The position numbers were made by a program, and so were the translations under genes. Of a DNA stretch of 64,000 bases, positions 56,451 to 64,000 are shown piece by piece (positions within the stretch are counted from its first letter, which is position 1; each line of letters starts with the position of its first letter). Below the pieces are notes generated by a model. That model was not told the origin of the DNA and did no database searches. It saw only the letters and a program-made list of their open reading frames with translations. The stretch comes from Elmis aenea (Eukaryota > Arthropoda > Insecta > Coleoptera > Elmidae): assembly GCA_947652605.1 (NCBI GenBank), contig OX393577.1, forward strand, positions 56,878,108-56,942,107, written 5' to 3'.

Positions 56451-56837
56451 CATAATAAATTTACCAAATTGCTAAACACATTTAACATGTAACCAAATAA
56501 ATTTAGTGCATTTTATCTAGTATTACACCCGTCAGGTGCAAAAACACAATTAGTTTGTCAAACCATAGATCATCCAAGTCAACTGTCATATTTCTAGTGT
56601 TAAAATGACGTTATTATTACGTGTCCTTTTGTTGTCCAATCAAGTGTATATTATTTACTGATCATCCAACCAACAAATTAGAAAAAGAGAATATCTGTAT
56701 CGTTGCTTGTGTTGTACAAAATTGCAGGTACATTTTTTTAACAAAATTTTTGATTGCACCAAGATACTTTAGCCAGCCAGCAATATGTCTTTATGATAGT
56801 TATACAGGTATTAGCAATAAAGTTGTCATTACATAAT
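56451..56837. other. Nothing recognised
   Basis: Short AT-rich interval. The 71-codon frame at 56621 is not supported. Confidence 0.4.
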
Positions 56838-57113
56838 GTGTTCGGGCGCGTTGCAGTGTGTGTCGCCATGGAGCTGGCTGAAGTGATTTTTTATTATTAT
56901 TAGTTTGTTGTTAGTTACGATAAAAAACTTTGTATAAAAACAATATGAGAATATTACAATATTAAACATTTTGGTCCTTTGAGCTGGGTCAAAATATTTT
57001 ATATTGTAATGTCCTTATATTGTTATTTATCGTAACTAACAACAAACTAATAATAATAAAAAATCACTTCAACCAGCTACATGGCGACACACTTCAACGC
57101 GCCCGAGCATAAT
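56838..57113. mobile_element. Palindromic MITE (TTCGGGCGCGTTG ends)
   Basis: The left arm TTCGGGCGCGTTGCAGTGTG, CGCCATGGAGCTGGCTGAAG, TAGTTTGTTGTTAGTTACGA is mirrored by TCGTAACTAACAACAAACTA, CTTCAACCAGCTACATGGCG and CAACGCGCCCGAGC. The arms are about 100-120 bp; the termini are flanked by CATAATGT/CATAATGT. Confidence 0.85.
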
Positions 57114-58137
57114 GTATATGAAGAAAAGTAAAGCTCACTTATTTCAAGTGAGATATTTTACTGCCTTGTGGAGTTTTCGCAGCATAGACGGTAAATCGCG
57201 TTTGTGTTCAATAAATAAAAATTAAACAGTGATAAAACCGGTTAAAACTGGTTTAAAGAATTACTTATTTCGTTTTCGTTCTTGAACGAATAATTATAAT
57301 TTCGTTTTCGTTTTCGTATATATTTCGGTTAATTTGGTTTAACGTTTTCGTTCCATTCTCAGTCCTTGATAAAAATTACAAAAATCATTAATCATAACTT
57401 TAAAACTAAGCACGCCGAGTCAGTCAATTTTGAAGCCTTTACTTAAACTATCGGTACAAAGTCTTTATTGCAAATTAAATTAAATACTTATAAATAAAGG
57501 TTTGAATTAATTTTTTTTTTTCAGAGATATAGTGTTAATGTACATAGAGGAGAAATGTAAGAGAATTTAATCTTCGGTCTTACTAGTTTCGATACTATTT
57601 ATTTTGCTGCTTAAAGAAAAAACAAAGCTTTATTGTATTAAGCTACTTCCTGTGGTAACTGTCAATTAGAGAGGCTTTTACTGTGAATTATACATTGCAG
57701 AATTGTATCGATTATTTAAAGCATTGTGAGTTTTAAACTCGGCTGGTGATTTTTATAGATAATGCACACGTAATGGAGTAACTTTCTGCTATATACTTAT
57801 GCGGTATTAACGATTCGCATGTTTACTTTCGACGTTAATAAAATAGCATGTAGCATGGGTGGCGTTCTTAATATTTATGTCAAAGTAAAATCCATCCGCA
57901 AAGAAAACATATTGTGTAAATATTTTAGAAACTATAACTTTATGCAAACGTTTGTTAACCCGTTAAGGTGTTTAATTTCTTAGTACTTAGTTGGCAAGAT
58001 GGAGTTGCATGAACCCTAATTTCAAATGGTTGTTTTGGGGGGACACTAGCAATAAATAGTAATTTGGTAATCAACTCTAAATTAACTTTAATTAATTTGT
58101 ACAACGATATACGAAAATTGTTCCGAAAATACTAACT
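57114..58137. other. Nothing recognised
   Basis: About 1 kb of AT-rich DNA. 57250-57360 has TTCGTTTTCGTT-type simple repeats resembling those at 54945-55010. Confidence 0.4.
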
Positions 58138-58466
58138 AGAGAAGGTCACGATATGTTGTCGCTAGAATCTGACCAAGGATGTTGTGTTTATTGCATCAAG
58201 GACATCAAAACTAAATGTTATACGTGCCAATTGCCATTTTCTTCGAAAAAATAGGGGAAAAACTTTTTTTCGATCGCGTTTGCCAAGAATCCGTCAGGGA
58301 CAAATCTAAATTCTTCTATTAACTAATACGTGCATCCTTTGCAAGTAAAATGGTGCAAAGTTTTTCAAAAAATCTTAAACGATTCCGGAGAAAAACACGA
58401 AAAACGAGGCCCTTGTAAAAACTGTTTTTCCTATGTTAAACGCCTATGCAAGTCGCATAGATTCTA

Positions 58467-58735
58467 TTATAGACTAGGCGATTTACCCGGCGTTGCACGG
58501 GGGATTACAAATTCTCTTTTATGAATCACAGACTACTCGCGCTCCGCGCTCGCGCTCGGTGGACGTTTCCGGCCGTTCCCGGGCATTTCCGGCCGTTCTT
58601 TATACGACGTTTGATCCGTTAGGTCCTAAATAGCAACTGTGCAAAGTTTGGTCCCGATCGGTCAACGGACCTAGGATTCTATAGCGAAGAAACAAACAAA
58701 CAAGCTCTTTTATATATATATATATAGATAGAAGA
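58467..58735 (-). mobile_element. Helitron-like element, short copy
   Basis: ACTAGGCGATTTACCCGGCG and TTGCACGGG form the complement of the 3' end seen at 18670-18698. CCGATCGGTCAACGGACCTA and GAAACAAACAAACAAGCTC are the complement of the 5' region. A (GATA)n-like tract (to about 58770) follows. Confidence 0.65.
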
Positions 58736-58880
58736 TAGATAGATAGATAAAGATAAAGAAGATAGATAACAGATATAACAACTTGTCAAACCATAGCGCT
58801 ATTGCAGGGGTTTCGTTTTTGACATTTTGTCCCGGACCGTTTAAGATTTTTTCTAAAACTGCAAAGGATGCGCGAATTGG

Positions 58881-59858
58881 TTAACCTTTCAGGGCTAACG
58901 TTTTTAATTTGAACATAAAGGCTAACGTCGGTCTCACAGACCGAAAATAAAATATAACAAAAAAATATGTTTTTTAAATAATTTTAATCTGAAATTTATA
59001 AGACATGTAGTAGATTGTATATAAAAACAATTTAAATTTAAAAAAATATATATTTCGCTCGTTTTTTACAAAAAAAAACTATGTAAAAAAACCCTTACAA
59101 AAACGTATACATATTTTTTAAATGAAACAAAAACAAACAAAAAACTAAAAAAATAAAGAAAAAACATCTGAAATAAGTTATTTACATTATAAATTAAGTA
59201 AAATTCAGGTTTAGCACAAAAAAGTATTTATAGTATAACGTAACTTTTCACTATAAAAAGTACTATATATTTGCAGAGCATTCTACACATAATATGCCTT
59301 TTATGTGTTCCATACACCTAAACTTATTGCATATATAGCACTTATATTTGGTTTTTCTACTTTTTTTACTACTGCAGTAAAAGCAGCGTCCATGTGCCTG
59401 TTTATTATTTGAAACATTCAGTGTTATTTGAAAAATTTCTTGAAGGCGTCCTGGGTAGATATTTTGCAAGTGCTCTGCGTTTTGCATGTGGCTTAAGTAA
59501 CTCCATACCTAGTGTCTCTAAAACAATTCTTCAAAAAGTCTTTGCAAGTAATTTTGTTGTTGTTCGTAATCGATTTTTACACTATTAGGATAATTATTAC
59601 TTAAAATAAAACACTAAACCAGCAGCTCCATTACCTTTACTTTAATTACACCAAAGCTAACGTCCGTCTCTGAGACCGAAATTTGATGTAGTTAAAAAAC
59701 TATACACGCATTTCTGCTGCCGTTTTGGCACAAGCAACATCTACATATAATATGAAGCTACTGAACGACCGAGCACGATATTCGAATCCATCTATCATTT
59801 ATCGGAATAATTCGGTTCCGTCGGTCTCTGAGACCGCACGTTAGCTCTTAAAGGTTAA
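58881..59858. mobile_element. Non-autonomous piggyBac element 2
   Basis: It is bordered by TTAA, with ends TTAACCTTTCAGGGCTAACG and CGTTAGCTCTTAAAGGTTAA. Palindromes GTCGGTCTCACAGACCG (about 58928), GTCCGTCTCTGAGACCG (about 59664) and GTCGGTCTCTGAGACCG (59819) lie just inside the ends. Joining its flanks restores foldback H sequence (GCGAATTGGTTAATAGAAAA). Confidence 0.92.
59263..59487 (-). pseudogene. piggyBac transposase C-terminal zinc ribbon, relic
   Basis: The 74-codon frame ends GRCFYCSSKKSRKTKYKCYI, CNKFRCMEHIKGILCVECS and a stop: the CxxC...CxxC...CxxH...CxxC pattern of PGBD C-terminal ribbons. It shares architecture with the relic at 14318 but is a different sequence. The catalytic domain is lacking. 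Confidence 0.85.
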
Positions 59859-60293
59859 TAGAAAAATTTCGATTTTATTTTTGATGGTTTTATGACCAAC
59901 GCGATCGCAAAAACTACCTTTATTATTTAACTTTTAAGTTTTTTTCCCATATTTTTTCTTTGTAAATCACGAATGGCATGTAAAACTCTGCAAAACATTT
60001 ATTTTTGATGTGTTTAACACGTTTACTGCCGAGCTTATTTTGCTGGTGTTGAATCCAACGCCGTTGAGAGTTTGCCCAGATTACAATCATACCCAATACG
60101 AATTATATCCAATAAGAATGTATAGTTCAAAATTATTATGCGTGGTGCATTACTCACACTGCCGGTCATCTATGACCACCACGGCGTAGGAGTGTACCAA
60201 AAGTAAATTTACATTTAAAAATTATATAACGTTTAAAAAAATAATTCACACGGTAAAACGGTTAATTTTACAGTAAATACATTAGAATTTCAA

Positions 60294-60899
60294 CCCCCAC
60301 AAGCAAACAGTGGCGGAGTTGTAGGAATACAGTTAAATAAATTTTATAAAAAACTAGTACGGCCCTGTTCAACATCAAACTTGAAATTGTTTTTGGGTAG
60401 AACATTTTATTCTAAACAAAAAGTGTCTCCAGACTTTTCTTCGTATCAACCACCGTTTGGCGCGAAATTTGATTTATTTTACTATTCTCGCGAAAAATTT
60501 GCTCATAAGTTCTATCTAAAAATATTGCGAAAAGCTGAAAATGGCAAATTGCAGAATAAATGTTCATTGATCGTTAATTTAGCGGAAATTATTTTCTCAT
60601 TATTGGCATTTTCTGTTATTAAAAACTGCAAAAATCGGTAATTACTTCTTTATTTCGAATATTAGCGATATTTTTAGATCGAACCTATGAGCAATTTTTT
60701 CGCGAGAATAGTAAAATAAATCAAATTTCGCGCCAAACGGTCGTAGGTACAAAGAAAAATCGAAAGACAGTTTTTGTGTAAAATAAAATGTTACACCGAA
60801 AAACTATTTCGAGTTTGATTTTGAACAGGACCGTACAAGTTTTTTATAAAATGTATTGAAACTGAACCCCCACAACTCCGCCACTGGTTGCTTGTGGGG
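60294..60899. mobile_element. hAT-like foldback (CAGTGGCGGAGTTGT) in piggyBac 3
   Basis: CCCCCACAAGCAAACAGTGG and GCCACTGGTTGCTTGTGGGG form inverted outer ends, the inner ones being CAGTGGCGGAGTTGT and ACAACTCCGCCACTG. Arms continue with ACGGCCCTGTTCAA/TTGAACAGGACCGT and TTTGGCGCGAAATTTGATTT/AAATCAAATTTCGCGCCAAA. The 86-codon frame at 60381 is arm sequence, not a protein. Confidence 0.8.
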
Positions 60900-61393
60900 C
60901 TTGATATTCCCACCAAATGTGGTGACATGTAAGGTGGTGCTGTATACCAAATTTGGTTTAAATTTATCTACTGGTTAGAAAACGGTTTTAAAAATTATCG
61001 TTATTTTTTCGAAAATTTCAACACACTGTATCTTTAAAAAGGAGACGTTTATGGACCCATGTTGATATGGAATATTCGTTTTAAAATAAGTTTTTGTATC
61101 GACTGTTAAAAGTCCTAAAAAAAAGTGGACCACCCTGTAGATTACAAACGCAGGCAAAGCTGCCGTCGATTTATCTGATCAAATGTCTGCATATTGCAAC
61201 CCACTGAGAAAAACTAATATGGTACAGAAAACTTGCACTTGAGCTTTTACTTAATACTGTATAAAAACTAGAAGTAACACGTAATAAATCTATTACAATT
61301 GTTGAATTTAGAAAAAAATTAATTACGCATCTGACTCAGTGTCAAAATGAACCTCCTCGCCCGTTTCCTCCGTAGTTTTAAGGCCAAGACTGC

Positions 61394-61588
61394 GTCACGA
61401 AGGAGGGAGAAGCGTGTAAAGTCAGAAAATATTGCAAAAATTGTTACAAACATAATTTCAAAATACATGGTAGAACGGTAACAAAAAATAGAACCAAAAA
61501 AGTGACAACATTTTGTGCCGATTGTGATGGCAAACCACACTTTTGTCTACCGTGTTTTAACAAATTACATCGCTTTATTTCTATTTGA
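61394..61588 (+). pseudogene. piggyBac transposase C-terminal zinc ribbon, relic
   Basis: In the frame with TGT at 61415 the translation is ACKVRKYCKNCYKHNF, then RTKKVTTFCADCDGKPHFCL and PCFNKLHR before a TGA. The C..C..C...C..C......C..CF...H arrangement is the canonical PGBD ribbon. Upstream, LITHLTQCQNEPPRPFPP ends in stops, so only the 3' end is legible. Confidence 0.8.
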
Positions 61589-62117
61589 TTTTTGTAATAC
61601 TAAAAATAAAAATTTTGACATATTCGTAGCTGCACCTATTGTTTTTAACCATTATTTTCATATTAATTACATTTACAGAATCAGAAACGCTATTATTTGC
61701 GTATTTTACGCATTTTTATTGAAGTCGGTTGCGCCGGTCATCTATGACCACCACGGCGCTACTGGAAGTTACAGTGCCGGTCATGTATGACCACCACGGC
61801 GGTAAACGTGTTAAAGCAATAAACACAGCCTTGATCAGATTCTAGCGACAACATATCCTGACCCTTCCTTGCGAGACTGCCATTACTTTTAAAAACAAAA
61901 GAAGCACAGTTGTTTTTCTCAACGACAGTTCGTTAAATTGCTAGCTTTCCCAATAAATCTTCCGGTATTAACATATTAAGCCGTGTTCAATAAAATATTT
62001 AAGAGCAGATTGTTTGTAGTAAGCAACGTGGATTTGAAAATCAGACGAAGTTGTACTATAGAATTTTACGTAAAATTTAGCAAATTAGCAAAGTTTTGAT
62101 ATTATAAAAACTGCGTA

Positions 62118-62327
62118 TACAGTGATGCGCAAAAGTATGGAAACAGACAAATATCTAGAATACCATTGCAGATATTACGACGAAATTTGGTATATGAACG
62201 TGATGGTATTTTTCGGATTGGATGACAATATTAAGGTGGAAATACGAGTTCTGGTTCAACCGGAAACGGACTCAAACTTTGAAATTTTAAATGGAAAAAG
62301 CCCACCAACTACAATGCCTTCTTGATC
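62118..62327 (-). repeat. Dispersed repeat family I, copy 2
   Basis: It begins ACAGTGATGCGCAAAAGTAT and is the inverted relative of 54720-54900. A 67-codon frame here is repeat sequence without protein similarity I can recognise. Confidence 0.65.
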
Positions 62328-62621
62328 TTACTTGACAATACTACGCGTAGCTCTTCTGAGGTGGTCTCTTCGTTTTTTTATGAGAGCAGCACTATTCATA
62401 ACGCGAGCGACCAATGCGTCTTTTTTTTGATAGACGTCGCTTTTCATCCATCCCCACAGAAAAAAATCTAATGGAGAAAGGTCTGGGGACCTTGGTGGCC
62501 AATAAACGTGACCATATCGACCGATCCATCTTTCTGGTAATGTTAGAACTAGATCATTTGTCACCTGAAAGCTAGAATATGCAGCTACACGTAGTATAGT
62601 TAAATAAGTTCGAGAGTGCAT
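62328..62621 (-). pseudogene. mariner/IS630-type transposase fragment
   Basis: The minus-strand frame contains RWIGRYGHVYWPPRSPDLSP and LDFFLWGWMKSDVY, the third catalytic Asp region of the same broad family as the gene at 23604 but a distinct lineage (identity is confined to the motif). The second Asp region is not visible upstream. The tail (RRDHLRRATRSIVK) fits the end of the protein. Confidence 0.7.
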
Positions 62622-62972
62622 TGAAGTTGGTGGTGGAATTTTTGAACATCAACTTTGAACCATTGCTAATTATTCCTGTGTTTTATAATTTATTTAAATA
62701 ATCAATAAATGCAATAATCAACCCTTTGTGAGTCATTTTCAGTTTAACATTCAAACAGCTGTATCATCTGAACTATTGAGAATTGGGCACCTGTTTATTT
62801 ACTTTTTAAGTCAAAATGGTCCTAAAATATTTACTATTTCTCCTAAAACACCCTGTAAATTATACAGAGTGTCCCACAAGGTACGCCTTCGCAAATTTTT
62901 GCATAAATCGAATGTTTAGGACCTAAATAAAACGTTTTTACCGATAAACATTTTTTTCATGTGTCCCTTCAT
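62622..62972. other. TIR-element debris
   Basis: AAAACACCCTGTAAATTATACAGAGTGTCCCAC near 62846-62880 places two TIR-like ends almost back to back, written here as AACACCCTGTA and TACAGAGTGTCCC. No gene was seen. Confidence 0.4.
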
Positions 62973-63480
62973 ATACAGGGTGTCCCAAATATAGTGAACA
63001 GCTTGAGGATCTCGTAGACGGTAAGAGATTGAGTTGGTTAAATGGATCAAAATGATCTATGATTCAAGAGCAACTGTTCTATGAAAAAAAAAACTCCAAA
63101 AAAATCAATAGTTTTTGCGTTATTGATAAAAATAAAACACATGTGATTTTTAATTTCTGCTTGTAACTTGCTTAATTGATATCACACTGAAAATTTTATT
63201 CAACATTATTTGGGCACTTTTTTGCGTAGATTTGAAATTTGTCAACAAATTTTATCTATCTTCATTTGTTTTTGTTATTTTAACATCAGCCGTATTTAAA
63301 ATAAGAAAGTTGATGTTAAAAAAACAAAAACAAATGAAGGTAGGTAGGTAAAATTTGTTGACAAATTTCAAAATACGCAAAAATGTGCCAAGATAATGTC
63401 GAACATATTTTGAGTGTGATTTCAATTAAGCAAGTTATAAGAAAAATAAATAACCTTGTGTGTTTTGTTTTTATCAATAG
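62973..63480. mobile_element. Foldback with family E terminus
   Basis: It begins TACAGGGTGTCCCAAATA. The arms around a centre near 63297 pair: TTGAAATTTGTCAACAAATT against TTTGTTGACAAATTTCAAAA, CTTCATTTGTTTTTGTT against AACAAAAACAAATGAAG, TTAATTGATATCACAC against GTGTGATTTCAATTAA. The right terminus is truncated near 63480, where LINE sequence starts. Confidence 0.75.
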
Positions 63481-63489
63481 CCCAAAAAA

Positions 63490-63999
63490 TTGGTCAGTAC
63501 AAACGCGGCCAAAACTGCATATCATGCGTATGTTGAATCTAGGTTACGCTATGCTATAATTTTTTGGGGTAACGCTAGTGACTCTGAACGCCTCTTTATT
63601 ATACAAAAGCGATGTACCTATAAGAACTATTTTTGGTCTACCGAGATTACTGTAAAGACACTTTTCGTGACAAACAAATATTAACTTTTCATTCTCAAAT
63701 CTATCCTTTTCGTAAGAAATAATTTTGATCTGTTCCAAGTGAATATAAGAAACCATGCAGCCAATACCCGACATAAAAAAAATCTAAAGCCCGATTGCTT
63801 CAAATATACTTATCTTCAAAAAAATGTTGCCTCTATAATTATTGCAATATATAACAAATTTAATACATCACCTGAGAGTATAAAAAATTTACCCACCCCC
63901 GACTTGAAGAAAAGATTAAGAAATGTTCTAATCTCTAAAGCTTACTATGGTGTTAGTGAATATCTTAATGACGCTTACTTTAAAAACTCTTTTAAGTAA
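63490..63999 (+). pseudogene. LINE (Jockey/CR1-like) C-terminal remnant
   Basis: The plus-strand readings give NAAKTAYHAYVESRLRYAII, FWGNASDSERLFIIQKRC. Shifted frames follow with DKQILTFHSQ and NNFDLFQV, then NIRNHAANTRHKKNLKP and LKKRLRNVLISKAYYGVSEY, ending at a TAA at 63997. These correspond to the standard tail AxxAYxxxxxSxLxYGIxFWG ... FxLQKRxxR ... TRxxxxL ... LKxxLxxxLxxxxxYxxxEF. At least two frameshifts are present. No upstream RT region lies in the window, as the element abuts the foldback. Confidence 0.75.
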
Positions 64000-64000
64000 A

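Larger units (their letters stand above)
60014..61814. mobile_element. Non-autonomous piggyBac element 3 with an inserted foldback
   Basis: The ends are TTAACACGTTTACTGCCG and CGGCGGTAAACGTGTTAA with TTAA duplications. The palindrome-containing unit GCCGGTCATCTATGACCACC recurs near 60161 and 61734, and as GCCGGTCATGTATGACCACC near 61773. The transposase 3' end survives on the plus strand, and a hAT-like foldback sits at 60294-60899. Confidence 0.9.
58138..61870. mobile_element. Foldback family H, copy 3, enlarged by nested insertions
   Basis: It starts AGAGAAGGTCACGATATG and ends CATATCCTGACCCTTCCTT. Its body is cut into segments (58138-58466, about 58770-58880, 59859-60013, 61815-61870) by a Helitron-like element and two piggyBac elements. 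The segments join collinearly to copy 2 at 45741. Confidence 0.85.

Noticed and set aside
58700..58775. GATA repeats as a regulatory element
   Set aside because: They are better explained as the simple-repeat border of the Helitron-like insertion.

Overview
The window looks like insect nuclear DNA, most likely from a large, AT-rich, repeat-laden genome. A beetle is my guess, but the order cannot be settled from the sequence. It has no prokaryotic gene organisation. The only host gene I can support is a member of the beaten path (beat) immunoglobulin family on the + strand. Two consecutive internal exons are visible, 3230-3438 and 27087-27222, both with clean AG/GT boundaries and matching phase. 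They are separated by an intron of about 23.6 kb. No earlier or later exon is recognisable.

Nearly everything else is transposable-element material, much of it nested. The intron (3439-27086) holds foldback and MITE-like elements (4741, 8245, 12412, 24661), a tandem duplication (10134), a small hAT element (11663), a piggyBac relic (14068), non-LTR reverse-transcriptase fragments (15298, 17785), Helitron-like elements (18174, 20444, the latter with a hAT inside), a long-TIR MITE family (copies at 116, 21201 and 27328) and a striking inverted duplication of half a mariner-type transposase (23487-24446).

Downstream of exon 27087 lie: a 1.75-kb TIR element carrying a decayed uncharacterised gene (28300-30053); a Jockey-like LINE broken by a SINE with 13-bp target duplications and by a MITE (30490-31850); a LINE broken by a foldback that itself carries a hAT (32590-34060); and a 2.45-kb piggyBac element with all catalytic aspartates but two homopolymer frameshifts (35553-38003). 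These are followed by a SINE split by a TIR element (40265-41072), pogo-like TIR elements (42829 and 52258, the second with a hAT inside), LINE fragments (44930, 63490), an internally deleted mariner inside a foldback arm (55488-56405) and a multi-layer nest at 58138-61870 holding a Helitron-like element, two different piggyBac elements and a hAT-like foldback.

The common theme is non-autonomous DNA transposons with long inverted arms. Many keep one end of a transposase gene: the DUF4817-like N terminus, the mariner C-terminal half, or the piggyBac or pogo zinc ribbon. I found no tRNA or rRNA genes outside SINEs, no CRISPR array, and no virus I could recognise. Long gaps without recognisable content are stated as such.
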